Below are positions 1-8,997 of a stretch of DNA of 64,000 bases, piece after piece (the stretch's first letter is position 1; each line of letters begins with the position of its first letter). The notes under the pieces were generated by a model that was not told the DNA's origin, ran no database searches, and saw nothing but the letters and a program-made list of their open reading frames with translations. Made by a program: the position numbers and the translations under genes. The DNA is from Palsa-504 sp963835775 (GTDB lineage: Bacteria > Actinomycetota > Actinomycetes > Streptosporangiales > Streptosporangiaceae): contig CAWIHB010000019.1 in assembly GCA_963835775.1 (NCBI GenBank), forward strand, positions 1 through 64,000, read 5' to 3'.

Positions 1-22
1 CTAACCGGCCTGGCCGTCAGGC

Positions 23-679
23 TCAGCGGGGCTGGGGCACGATCCTGATGTACGGCTTGGGCTCCTCCCACTCCCCGAAGAGCTCCTTGGCCTGGTCGTT
101 GGAGACCGAGCCGGCGATGATGACGTCCTCGCCCTGCTTCCAGTTGACCGGCGTGGCCACCTTGTGCTTGGCGGTGAGCTGCAGCGAGTCCACGACCCGC
201 AGCACCTCGTCGAAGTTGCGCCCGGTCGTCATCGGGTACACCAGGACCAGCTTGATCTTCTTGTCCGGGCCGATCACGAACACGTTCCGCACCGTCTGGT
301 TATCCGCAGGCGTGCGCGACTTGGCGTCGCCCGAGACGTCGGCCGGCAGCATCCCGTACAGCTTGGCCACCTTGAAGTCGTGGTCGGCGATGATCGGGTA
401 GTTGGGCGCCGTGCCCTGGGTTTCGGCGATGTCGGCGGCCCACCGCTCGTGGTCGCCGGTGGAGTCGACCGACAGTCCGATGATCTTCACGCCGCGCAGG
501 TCGAACTCCGGCTTGATCTTGGCCATGTAGCCGAGTTCGGTGGTGCAGATCGGGGTGAAGTCCTTGGGGTGCGAGAACAGGACCGCCCAGGAGTCCCCGA
601 GCCAGTCGTAGAAGCGGATCGGCCCTTCGCTGGTCTCCGCCTCGAAGTCCGGAGCGGTATCGCCGATGGTCAGTGGCAT
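23..679 (-). CDS. 1-Cys peroxiredoxin (Prx6 type)
   Basis: Thiol peroxidase that reduces H2O2 and organic hydroperoxides in the cytosol. The 218-aa protein has the peroxiredoxin active-site pattern PxxxTxxC (P38, T42, C45, in HPKDFTPIC). No other cysteine is present, which fits the 1-Cys Prx6 class, as does the C-terminal domain from about residue 160. The ATG is preceded by GGAGGAAGACC, a strong ribosome site. It stands alone: the next gene on this strand is a frameshifted exporter ending about 150 bp upstream. Family assignment is firm; the physiological reductant cannot be told from sequence. Confidence 0.95.
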   Translation of the reverse strand: MPLTIGDTAPDFEAETSEGPIRFYDWLGDSWAVLFSHPKDFTPICTTELGYMAKIKPEFDLRGVKIIGLSVDSTGDHERWAADIAETQGTAPNYPIIADHDFKVAKLYGMLPADVSGDAKSRTPADNQTVRNVFVIGPDKKIKLVLVYPMTTGRNFDEVLRVVDSLQLTAKHKVATPVNWKQGEDVIIAGSVSNDQAKELFGEWEEPKPYIRIVPQPR

Positions 680-831
680 GGTCTTCCTCCTTGGTCACCG
701 CAGACCATGCTTAGCACGGCTGCGCCCCTCCGGGGTAATTTACGACATGATCGGTAGGTAATGCGACCGGAGTCACGAAGCGGGCCGGGCCGTGTGGGCC
801 GTACCGGATTTGAGCCAAGGACCTTGGCGGG

Positions 832-2203
832 CTATTCGAAACGGGCCGTGGCTCTCCTGGGACACTGAACGGATGAGCGCGGGCTATCAACCAGCCCATG
901 CCGCCATAAACCGCGTTGGCGGGCCCGCCGCTGGGCCGCCTCGGCGAGGTAGCGGTCCCCGTGTGCGACTGGGCTGAAGGCGAAGGCGAGAGCGATGGCC
1001 GCGGTCAGACCGCCGACGACGGCGTATACGGCGGTGACACTCCCGCTCAGGTTGATGGCTGCCGCCCCGGCGAGCGACCCGAGGGGGATGGCCGACCAGG
1101 CCAGGACCTGGGCGACGCTTACCACCCGCCCGTAGAGCTGGGGCGGGACGATCGCCTGGCGCAGGGCGACGGTGTTGATGTTGAGCAGCATGCCGAAGCC
1201 CGATGACGCCGCCCACAGGACCAGTGCGGCCGCGTAGGAGTCGGCCAGGGCCATGGCGGTCGTGGTCAGCCCGGCGAGGACGAGGGCGCCGAGGGCGGTG
1301 ACGGCGAAGGAGACACGCCGGCGGATCGGCCCGGCCACGAGACTAACCGCGACGATGCCGGCGGCACCAGCGGCATACAGGAAGCCGATCTCGGAGTTCG
1401 TGGCGTGCAGGGCGCGCCGGGCGAACAGGACGAGCTGGGAGTCGGCCGTCGTGGCGACGAAGTTGATCAGGGCCATCATGATCGAGATGGAGCGCAGCAC
1501 CGGGTTGGACCACACGTAGGCCAAGCCCTCCCGCACGTCGGTGAGCAGGGCCCGGATCGCTGAGCCAGGCCTGGCTGGCCGGCGCGGCGGCATTGAAGCT
1601 GCAGCGGATCAGGGCCAGGCAGCCCGACGAGACGAGAAAGGTGCCGGCGTCCACGAACAGTAGGTCGGCTACGGGCACGAAAGCCACGAGCGCGCCGGCC
1701 AGCCCGGGGCCGAGGATCTGGCCGGCGTTGTTGGTCGCCATGATGCGGGCGTTAGCCGTGACCAGTTCCTGCTCGCCGACGAGCGAGGGGATGGCGGCGA
1801 ACTCCCCGCAGTTGAAGATGATCCCGAGCGTCGACTGCACGAAGGTCACGGCATAGATGTCCGTGACCCGCAGCAACCCGCCGATCGCCAGGACGGGGAT
1901 CACGGCGATCACGAGCGCCTGGGCCATGTCGCTGCCCAGCATGAGACGCTTGCGGTCGAACCGGTCGACGACCGCGCCGAGCAGGAGACCGAACAGCAGG
2001 TAGGGCACGAACTCCGCGGCGGTGGTCAACGCCAGGTTCGTGGCCGAGTGAGTCAGCTTGAACACCAGCAGCGGCAAGGCGAAGGTGGTGAACGAGCCGC
2101 CCAGTTGGGAAACGGCCTGCCCGCTGAAGTAGAACCAGAAGTCCCGCCCCAGCCGAGCCCGCCCGCCTGCCGGGGCTTTCTGGGTACGACGCTCGTTGCC
2201 CAT
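832..2203 (-). pseudogene. MFS exporter (MFS_3/EntS-like), frameshifted
   Basis: A 12-TM-type major facilitator drug/siderophore exporter read in two frames. The N-terminal half starts at ATG 2203 (MGNERRTQ) and carries helices 1-6 plus the loop motif VVDRFDRKRL typical of MFS. It is open to about position 1590, where similarity continues in another frame (from RPGSAIRALLTDVREGLAYV) to the stop at 832. The crossover lies in GCCGCCGCGCCGGCC around 1570-1590, a GC run prone to slippage, so either a real frameshift or a base-call error is possible. Joined, the product would be about 455 aa, normal for the family. The start is 9 bp from a 19-bp tandem repeat array. Confidence 0.8.
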
Positions 2204-2211
2204 CCGGACAC

Positions 2212-2369
2212 ACTGTACTTGCTGGGCGGGACTGTATTTCCTGGGCGGCACTGTACTTCCCGGCCGGCGGCGGCACTGTACTTCCCGGCCGGCACTGTAC
2301 TTCCTGGGCGGGACTGTATTTCCCGGCCGGCACTGTACTTCCCGGCCGGCACTGTACTTCCTGGGCAGC
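2212..2369. repeat. Eight-copy 19-bp tandem repeat
   Basis: Eight head-to-tail 19-bp units begin at 2212, 2231, 2250, 2275, 2294, 2313, 2332 and 2351. Each opens ACTGTA(C/T)TT and ends either in CTGGGCGGG/C or in CCCGGCCGGC. A 6-bp GGCGGC insert separates units 3 and 4. The array sits just 5' of the minus-strand MFS start at 2203. Read on that strand the units contain GGGAAGTACAGT or AGGAAGTACAGT. No coding role is evident. It could be a regulator-binding iteron set or a simple minisatellite. Confidence 0.9.
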
Positions 2370-2406
2370 ACGGGGGTGGCTGCGGTGCATCTGTGCCGCA
2401 TTCTGC

Positions 2407-2453
2407 GATTTGCATACGGCAAATCTCAAAAGGCGATAATCTCTCCGCGAGAG
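2407..2453. promoter_or_regulatory. Two palindromes in the exporter-protease intergenic region
   Basis: A perfect inverted repeat GATTTGC-ATACG-GCAAATC (2407-2425) is followed by CTCTC-CGC-GAGAG (2441-2453). Both are in a less GC-rich patch between the divergent exporter (start 2203) and protease (start 2644). The first has the form of a dimeric repressor operator. No cognate regulator gene is adjacent, so the binding protein is unknown. The rest of 2454-2643 shows no coding signal. Confidence 0.55.
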
Positions 2454-2643
2454 GGTGATTACGCTGTGCTAGCGCATCGAAACTTACTGTATGTCCCATT
2501 AGCTCCCGAACCTGGCCGTGGCATTCCTGCCCGGCTGCGTTCACCGAGCTGCGCTGGACCACGTAAACCCCGCAGCTGCCTGGCGGAGCTACCGCAGGAC
2601 GCTCGTCATCGTGACCAAGCAACTTGAGGGAGGGGACTTCCGG

Positions 2644-4332
2644 ATGCCGCATGCTAGGTCATTAAGCGCAGTCGTAGGCTGCCGGACACGGCTCGCCTGC
2701 CGGAACAACCGGAACAACCGGAACAACCGGAAGGCGTGGCGGATCGCCGCCACGGGTGCAGCGGTGATCGCTGCGCTAGCCGGTACGTCGATGGCTGGCG
2801 TCCCGGCGGCATCGGCGAGCTCGGGTGAAACCGTCATCGTCACGGCGACCGGGCTGCTGAGCCCGGTCACGGCCGTGCTGGGCGTGGGCGGCACCATTCT
2901 GACGCAGTTTCACCTGATCGACGGGGTCGAGGCGGTGATCCCCGCGGTGGTGGAGCCGGTGCTCGCGGCACTCCCGGGCATCGTCGTGACCCCTGATGTC
3001 TCAGTGAGCGTTCAGAGCACGCCGCCCTCGACCGGGCCCCATACCCCTTCTGACGTGTTCCTGCAGCAGACCGGGGCCACGCAGCTTGCGGCCGCGGGCG
3101 ACACGGGGCACGGAGTCGCCGTCGCCGTCCTGGACACCGGCATCGACAACCTCCCCGACTTCTCGGGTCGGCTGATCGGCGGGGTGGACCTGACCGGCGG
3201 GAACAACCCGTTCCAGGACAGCTACGGGCACGGCACGTTCGTGGCCGGCCTGATCGCCGGCGACGGGGCCTCATCGGGTGGCCAGTATTCGGGCGAGGCC
3301 CCTGGCGCCAGCCTGGTGTCGATCAAGGTAGCGGGCGCGAACGGGACGACTGACCTGGCCAGATTGATCCTGGGCCTGCAGTGGGCGGTCGATCACCAGG
3401 CCAGCTACGGGATCAAGGTCCTCAACATGTCCCTCGGGTTCCAGGCCACTATGTCGACGGTCATCAACCCGCTTGACCAGGCGGTGCAGGCGGTATGGGG
3501 CTCGGGTATCGCGGTGGTTGTCTCGGCCGGTAACGCCGGGCCGTTCAACGGCACCATTCTCTCCCCGGGTGATGACCCGCTGGTCATCACGGTAGGTGCC
3601 CTGGACGATATGGCCTCACCGTCGATCACCGGCGACGAGATGTGCGACTTCAGCAGTGCGGGGCCGACGTCGCTCGACGGCTGGGTCAAGCCGGACCTGG
3701 TCGCCTCGGGCCGGTCCGTGGTCAGCCTGGCCGCGCCGGGCTCCACGGTCTACGACGATTACCCTTCGGCGCGGGTGGGCTCGGCCAACTTCGTCGGCTC
3801 GGGCACCTCGTTCAGCGCTGCTATCACCAGCGGCGCGGCCGCGCTGGTCCTGGCCGACCACCCGGGCCTGACCCCGAACCAGATAAAGGCCCGCCTGCTC
3901 GGCACCACTAATCCTGGTCCGGTCGGCAACCCCTTCGTCGACGGCCACGGGGCCCTCAATGCCTACGCCGCCGCCACCGTGGGCCCGATGAACTTCAGCC
4001 AGTCGGCCAGCCTGCTTCCGACCCTGCCCGGCACCACGGTCCAGCTGTCACCCACCGGCTCGGCCGACACGTGGAACACGAGCCTGTGGTCGGGGACCAC
4101 CTGGAACCCGGGGCCGTCTGGCTCGACGTGGGGCGGCTGGGCCTGGAACGGCGCCGACTGGAATGGCTTTACCTGGACCGGCCGGGCCTGGAACGACGGA
4201 GACTGGACCGGCGCGGCCTGGAACGGCGCCGACTGGACCGGCCGGGCCTGGAACGATGCCGGCTGGGTCGGCTCGGCCTGGAACGGGTCGGCGTGGAACG
4301 GGTCGGCCTGGAACAGCTCGGCATGGAACTGA
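2644..4332 (+). CDS. Secreted subtilisin-like (S8) serine protease with Trp/Asn repeat tail
   Basis: Predicted exported endopeptidase, 562 aa. The start is ATG 2644 behind GAGGGAGGGG. An unusual Asn-Asn-Arg triplet repeat (residues 21-29, three 9-bp DNA repeats) precedes a hydrophobic signal segment (about 33-58) with an AxA-like cleavage site. The catalytic triad is visible: Asp164 in AVLDTGID, His196 in SYGHGTFVAG, Ser389 in GTSFSAA, with the oxyanion Asn297 in SAGNAG. After the S8 domain (to about 480) the last 80 residues are a low-complexity array in which Trp recurs every 5-6 residues (WNGxxWTG type). The next gene, a GGDEF-EAL protein, starts at or just beyond the stop codon, suggesting translational coupling. 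Confidence 0.93.
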   Translation: MPHARSLSAVVGCRTRLACRNNRNNRNNRKAWRIAATGAAVIAALAGTSMAGVPAASASSGETVIVTATGLLSPVTAVLGVGGTILTQFHLIDGVEAVIPAVVEPVLAALPGIVVTPDVSVSVQSTPPSTGPHTPSDVFLQQTGATQLAAAGDTGHGVAVAVLDTGIDNLPDFSGRLIGGVDLTGGNNPFQDSYGHGTFVAGLIAGDGASSGGQYSGEAPGASLVSIKVAGANGTTDLARLILGLQWAVDHQASYGIKVLNMSLGFQATMSTVINPLDQAVQAVWGSGIAVVVSAGNAGPFNGTILSPGDDPLVITVGALDDMASPSITGDEMCDFSSAGPTSLDGWVKPDLVASGRSVVSLAAPGSTVYDDYPSARVGSANFVGSGTSFSAAITSGAAALVLADHPGLTPNQIKARLLGTTNPGPVGNPFVDGHGALNAYAAATVGPMNFSQSASLLPTLPGTTVQLSPTGSADTWNTSLWSGTTWNPGPSGSTWGGWAWNGADWNGFTWTGRAWNDGDWTGAAWNGADWTGRAWNDAGWVGSAWNGSAWNGSAWNSSAWN

Positions 4333-4349
4333 GACCTGCCCGGTCCGCT

Positions 4350-7055
4350 ATGAAGATTCCGCGTGCTACCGGAGCCGTAGTCGCGGCTTCGGTAGCGGGC
4401 GGTGTTCTCACCTTGCTGGTCGCGTGGCGGCAATCGGGTCTGGTGCAGCCGGACGAGCGCGAGTCGATCGTCGCGGCGGCCATGGGCGTTCTGGTCCTGG
4501 GCAGCTGGATATGGCCGGTCGTGGTGTACCGGGAAGGCGAATCCGAGGCTTTCAACATGGACGAGGGCTTCTTTGTGATCCTCGCCCTCCTGGTGCCGCC
4601 GCTGGTTACCCTGGGGACCCTGGCCCTGGCGACCGTGATGGCTCAGGCGGCCCGCCGGCGCCCGCTGGTCAAGTCGGCCTTCAACGTCGGGCAAGTCCTG
4701 ATCGCCGCGGGTCTGGGCCTATCAGTGAGCCATGCCGTCGCCGCTCCGTCTGCGTCCCTCACCGCGGTCCAGGTCGCTGCCGTCGTGCCCGGCGTCGCGG
4801 TGTACTGCGTCGTCAACACCCTGCTGGTGGTCGGCGTCGTGGTCTCGATGGGCACGGCCTGGCGCGAGCTCACCGATGACCTTCCGGTCCAGATATCGCT
4901 GGCCGGCGCGGGGGCGCTGGTCGGGGTGGTTCTGGCTCTGGCCATACAGTCGCATCCGTGGGTGCTGGCGCTGGCCGTTCCCGGGCTGATCGGGCAGCGC
5001 AGGCTCATCAGCGCGCGGTTCGCCGCGCTGCACGACCACACCAGGATGAAGGGGCTGTACGAGGTCACGCTGGAAGCCAACCGGGGACTGCGCCACCAGG
5101 CGGTGCTCGACACAATCCTGGGGTCGGTCCGGCGGCTGCTTCGCAGCCCCGAAGCGACCCTGACGTCGGTTCCACCAGGTCCTGGCCAGTTGGCCGCGCC
5201 CATGACGGTTGCCGATCGGCAGCTGTGGCTGGCGGCGGCGGGCCGGCGCCGGGACGAGCCCTTCGACGACGCCGACCGGGGTCTGCTGCGAGCCCTGGCC
5301 GCCGTGGGCAGCGGCGCGCTCAGCAATGCCGAGCTGTACCACCAGGTCCGCCTGGAGCGTGAGAGGCTCTCCTCGATCACGCTCAACATCGGGGAAGGCG
5401 TCTGCGCCGTGGCCGCAGACGGGAAGCTGAGCTTCGTCAACCGGGCCGCGGCCGACATGATCGAGCTGCCGTCGTTCGACATCACGATCGACAGCCCGAT
5501 GAGCGACAGCGGCCTCACCGCGCCCGACTTCCTGCTCGTTCCGGCTACCGAGGCCATGCGCACCGGTCACACCGTCCGGGAGGGCGAAGCCCGGTTCCGG
5601 GGCAAGAACGGCCAGGCGATCCCGGTGGCCTACACGGCCTCCGCCGTGATCAGTGACGGCAAACCGTCGGGCGCGGTGATCGCGTTTCGCGACATCACCG
5701 AACGCAAAGCCTTCGAGGACGAACTCCACCATCACGCCTTTTTTGACAGCCTCACCGGCCTGGCCAACCGCCGGCTGCTGGTGGAGCGCCTCGATCGCGC
5801 GCTGCAGCGGTCAGCCCTGGACCGTAAGACCCACGCTCTGGTCTTTGTCGACGTGGACCGGTTCAAGAGCATCAACGACAGCCTTGGTCATGTCATCGGC
5901 GATGAGTTCCTGGTGGCGATCGGGGCCTGCATGAAGCGCGTGGTGCGCAGTCGTGACCTGCTGGCCCGCTTCGGCGGCGACGAGTTCGTGGTGCTGCTGG
6001 AGGACGTGGCCGGGGTGCACGTGGCGGTTTCCGCGGCCCGGCGCATCTGCGCCGCCCTCGAGCAGCCCATCGTGCTGCGCGACGGCTATGAGGTGGTGGC
6101 CAGCGTGTCAGTCGGCATTGCCCTTTCCGAGCCGGGTAAAAGCGCCGATGACATCCTCCGCGACGCGGACGTGGCGATGTATGACGCTAAGGTCAAGGGC
6201 GGGGGCGGCATCTACCGGGTGTTCGACCAGGCTTCCATGGGCAGCCGCTCCTCCGAGCGCCTCCGGATCGAGGCCGACCTGCGCAAGGGGCTCGACCGGG
6301 GTGAGCTGGAGGTTTATTACCAGCCGTTCTATTCCCTCGACGATGAGCGCATCGTGGGCGCCGAAGCGCTGGTGCGCTGGCGCCACCCCACGAATGGCCT
6401 GATCAGCCCCACGAAATTCATTCCCATGGCAGAAGAGACGGGGCTGATACTGCCGCTCGGCCGTTACGTTCTCGACACCGCGTGCCGGCAGGTGCGCTCG
6501 ATCCGGGACCGGCTGGATGTGGACCTGCCGATCAGCGTTAACCTCTCGCCGCGCCAGTTCCAGGAGAGCGGGCTGTCGTCCCAGGCGGCGGCGGCCCTCG
6601 ATGCCGCCGGCCTGCCTTCGGAGCTGCTCATATTCGAGATCACGGAGAACGTGGTCATGGAGGACCTATCCGGCGCTCGCGAAGTCATGAAGAAGCTCGA
6701 CCGGCTGGGCGTGCGGCTGGCCATCGATGATTTCGGCACCGGCCATTCTTCACTTGCCTACCTGAAGCAGTTCCCGGTGCAGGAAGTAAAGGTCGATCGC
6801 ACGTTCGTGCAGGGCATCGTGGAGAGCCCGGTGGATTCGGCGATCGTCCGGGCCGTCATCGACCTGGCCAATGCCATGGGTATATCGGCGGTGGCAGAGG
6901 GGGTAGAGACCGCGGCTCAGCTCGCCGGGCTCAGAATGCTCGGCTGCCCGGTGGCGCAGGGCTTCTATTTCTCGCACCCCCTTCGAGCCGAGGAGTTTGA
7001 CGACCTGCTCACCCGCCATTTCGCCCGCGCCACGGACCTGCAGCGCCAGTACTAG
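4350..7055 (+). CDS. Membrane diguanylate cyclase/phosphodiesterase (GGDEF-EAL)
   Basis: About 901-aa c-di-GMP turnover protein. Order: several TM helices (about 1-220), a GAF-like stretch (about 230-330), a PAS domain (about 345-445), GGDEF and EAL. The cyclase signature is intact (RFGGDEF, about 540), with an RxxD inhibitory site (RSRD) five residues upstream. The phosphodiesterase domain has EALVRWRHP (about 672), NLSPRQF, the ITENVVMED acidic motif and DDFGTG (about 793), so both activities look possible. ATG 4350 was chosen; ATG 4323 overlaps the protease stop and is an equally plausible coupled start. Its position behind a secreted protease suggests control of an extracellular or surface process. 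Confidence 0.92.
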   Translation: MKIPRATGAVVAASVAGGVLTLLVAWRQSGLVQPDERESIVAAAMGVLVLGSWIWPVVVYREGESEAFNMDEGFFVILALLVPPLVTLGTLALATVMAQAARRRPLVKSAFNVGQVLIAAGLGLSVSHAVAAPSASLTAVQVAAVVPGVAVYCVVNTLLVVGVVVSMGTAWRELTDDLPVQISLAGAGALVGVVLALAIQSHPWVLALAVPGLIGQRRLISARFAALHDHTRMKGLYEVTLEANRGLRHQAVLDTILGSVRRLLRSPEATLTSVPPGPGQLAAPMTVADRQLWLAAAGRRRDEPFDDADRGLLRALAAVGSGALSNAELYHQVRLERERLSSITLNIGEGVCAVAADGKLSFVNRAAADMIELPSFDITIDSPMSDSGLTAPDFLLVPATEAMRTGHTVREGEARFRGKNGQAIPVAYTASAVISDGKPSGAVIAFRDITERKAFEDELHHHAFFDSLTGLANRRLLVERLDRALQRSALDRKTHALVFVDVDRFKSINDSLGHVIGDEFLVAIGACMKRVVRSRDLLARFGGDEFVVLLEDVAGVHVAVSAARRICAALEQPIVLRDGYEVVASVSVGIALSEPGKSADDILRDADVAMYDAKVKGGGGIYRVFDQASMGSRSSERLRIEADLRKGLDRGELEVYYQPFYSLDDERIVGAEALVRWRHPTNGLISPTKFIPMAEETGLILPLGRYVLDTACRQVRSIRDRLDVDLPISVNLSPRQFQESGLSSQAAAALDAAGLPSELLIFEITENVVMEDLSGAREVMKKLDRLGVRLAIDDFGTGHSSLAYLKQFPVQEVKVDRTFVQGIVESPVDSAIVRAVIDLANAMGISAVAEGVETAAQLAGLRMLGCPVAQGFYFSHPLRAEEFDDLLTRHFARATDLQRQY

Positions 7056-8254
7056 CCCGGCTCGGGGGAGACCGCCAGCTCGGCCACGATCTGCTCGGCG
7101 ATGGCCATGGACGACGTCGCGGCCGGGGAGGGCGCGTTGCGGACCGCGATCACCGGGCCGATGCGGTGGATGCGGAAGTCGTCGACGAGCGACCCGTCCG
7201 GATCGACGGCCTGGGCGCGCACCCCGGCCAGCGCCGGCACCACGTAGCCGTATTCGAGCCAGGGCAGGTAGCTGCGGGCCTCGGCCAGGAAGGCGCGCCG
7301 GGACAGCGAGCCCCGCATCTCGCGCAGGCCCGCCCGCCAGTTCTGGCGGGCCAGCTGGCGGAACGCCGCCGAGCGGGCCAGCCGGGCCAGCTGGCCGGCC
7401 GAGACGTCACGCCAGCGATAGCCCTCCCGCGCCAGCGCCAGCACCGCGTTGGGCCCGAGGTCCGCCTCGCCGTCGATGCGCGGGGTCAGGTGGACGCCGA
7501 GGAACGGATACGCGGGGTCGGGTACGGGATAGATCAGGTGGTGGACCCGGTCCCGCACCTCGGGCCGCAGCCGCAGGTACTCGCCGCGGAACGGGACGAT
7601 CTCCGGTGCGGCCGCGTCGCCGGCCGCCCGGGCCAGCAGGTCGGTCTGCAGGCCCGCGCAGATCACCAGCCGCGACACCGTCTGCGTCCCGCCCGGGGTG
7701 ATCACCTGGACGCCGTCGCCGTGACGGCGCACCGCGGTGACCGGGGCGCTCGTCAGTATCTGCCCGCCCGCGGCGCTCACCTCGGCGGCGAAGGCGCGGG
7801 CGATGGCCGGGAAGTCGACGATGGCCGTGGTGGGGGACAGCAGCGCGGCCACGCCCGCGACGTCCGGCTCGATCGCGCGGATGTCCGGCCCGTTCAGCCA
7901 GCGCACCCCGGGCACGCCGTTGGCCTGCGACCGCCGCTCGATCTCGCGCAGCCGCTCCGTCTCGGCCTCGTCCCGGGCCACCACGAGCTTCCCGCGCTCG
8001 TCCCAGGGCAGGCCGTGCTCGGCGCAGTAGGGGCGCAGCAACTCGACGCCGCGGCGGCAGTTCTTCGCCTTGGCCGAGCCCGGCTGGTAATAGATCCCGG
8101 CGTGGGCGACGCCCGAGTTGTGCCCGGACTGATGCCGCGCGACCGCGGCCTCCTTCTCCCAGACGATCACCGGGACGCCAGCGGCCGCGAGCTGGCGCGC
8201 GGTAGCCAGCCCGATCAGGCCGGCGCCGACGATTCCCACCGGTTCTGTCACCAT
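7052..8254 (-). CDS. lhgO: L-2-hydroxyglutarate oxidase/dehydrogenase
   Basis: FAD enzyme of the DAO superfamily, predicted to oxidise L-2-hydroxyglutarate to 2-oxoglutarate. The 400-aa product starts at ATG 8254 behind AAGGAGAC. It has the N-terminal dinucleotide motif GAGLIG, the LhgO-type HQSGHNSGVAHAGIYY stretch (about residues 41-56) and the C-terminal NAPSPAATSS segment characteristic of LhgO. It is convergent with the GGDEF-EAL gene (4-bp overlap of ends). It is the last of three minus-strand genes with an HpaI-family aldolase and a B3/B4-domain protein, so it may handle a 2-hydroxyacid made by that aldolase pathway (inference). Confidence 0.9.
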   Translation of the reverse strand: MVTEPVGIVGAGLIGLATARQLAAAGVPVIVWEKEAAVARHQSGHNSGVAHAGIYYQPGSAKAKNCRRGVELLRPYCAEHGLPWDERGKLVVARDEAETERLREIERRSQANGVPGVRWLNGPDIRAIEPDVAGVAALLSPTTAIVDFPAIARAFAAEVSAAGGQILTSAPVTAVRRHGDGVQVITPGGTQTVSRLVICAGLQTDLLARAAGDAAAPEIVPFRGEYLRLRPEVRDRVHHLIYPVPDPAYPFLGVHLTPRIDGEADLGPNAVLALAREGYRWRDVSAGQLARLARSAAFRQLARQNWRAGLREMRGSLSRRAFLAEARSYLPWLEYGYVVPALAGVRAQAVDPDGSLVDDFRIHRIGPVIAVRNAPSPAATSSMAIAEQIVAELAVSPEPG

Positions 8255-8265
8255 GAGTCTCCTTG

Positions 8266-8997
8266 TTAACCTGGCGTCGTGGCGGCGGTTATCAGGCGGC
8301 GCGCGGTCCGGACGCCGGGTCCGAGCCGGGCCAGCTGGTCGGCCAGGTCGTCGGCGGCGGCGTGCAGGGCCCCGTCGGCCACCGGGTCGAGCGCGTCCAG
8401 GATGAACAGCGCCGCCGAAGTATCGTCGCGCAGCTGGGTGCGGCGTGCCTGGCGCCAGTTCCAGCGCCGGCAGGTCACGCCGGCGTCGTCGCACCACACC
8501 ACCTCACCTGGGTCCGGGTGCTCGATCACCGCGATGCCGTCGGCCGCGGTGTCGAAGGGCTCGGTGCCGGTGGCCCGGACCAGCCGCGGCGCACCGGTGT
8601 AGCGGGTCAGGTCCTCCCCGCCGAGCGGGATCTGGTGCAGCACCGAGACCGCGTTGTACAGGTCGGTGAGCCGGTTCACCCGGGGCAGCCCGGACGCCGC
8701 ACGGCGCAGCAGCGCCTCCAGGCTGTTGCGGGTGCGTTGCGGCCTGGCTCCGAACGCGCGGTACGCCTCCCGCCACGCCGCCACGTGCGGGAGCTCCTCC
8801 GCCGGCCGGTCGCGGAGCGCCTCGCGGGCGGACGCCTCCGCCGCCTGCAGCAGCGCGTCGCTCGCCTGGTCGCTCGGGCCCGGGACGAGCCCGTCGGCGG
8901 CCAGCAGCATGGCCCGGTAGTCCGGCCGCAGCCCGAACACCGCTGTGTCGACGTGGCCGCCCGCCAGGAACTCCTGGAGCCTGCCGAGGTCAGGCAT
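8266..8997 (-). CDS. B3/B4 tRNA-binding-domain protein
   Basis: A 243-aa stand-alone protein resembling the B3/B4 region of the phenylalanyl-tRNA synthetase beta chain (pattern SLEALLRRAASGLPRVNRLTDLYNAVSV, then IPLGGEDLTRY). Such free-standing B3/B4 proteins are suspected aminoacyl-tRNA or amino-acid editing/binding proteins, but the function is not settled. The start at ATG 8997 overlaps the end of the aldolase gene by 8 bp, and lhgO follows 11 bp after its stop, so the three are one operon. No synthetase catalytic domain is present. Confidence 0.82.
   Translation of the reverse strand: MPDLGRLQEFLAGGHVDTAVFGLRPDYRAMLLAADGLVPGPSDQASDALLQAAEASAREALRDRPAEELPHVAAWREAYRAFGARPQRTRNSLEALLRRAASGLPRVNRLTDLYNAVSVLHQIPLGGEDLTRYTGAPRLVRATGTEPFDTAADGIAVIEHPDPGEVVWCDDAGVTCRRWNWRQARRTQLRDDTSAALFILDALDPVADGALHAAADDLADQLARLGPGVRTARRLITAATTPG

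Noticed and set aside
2212..2369. Possible CRISPR array at the 19-bp repeats
   Set aside because: Units are directly adjacent with no unique spacers, and no cas genes are present.
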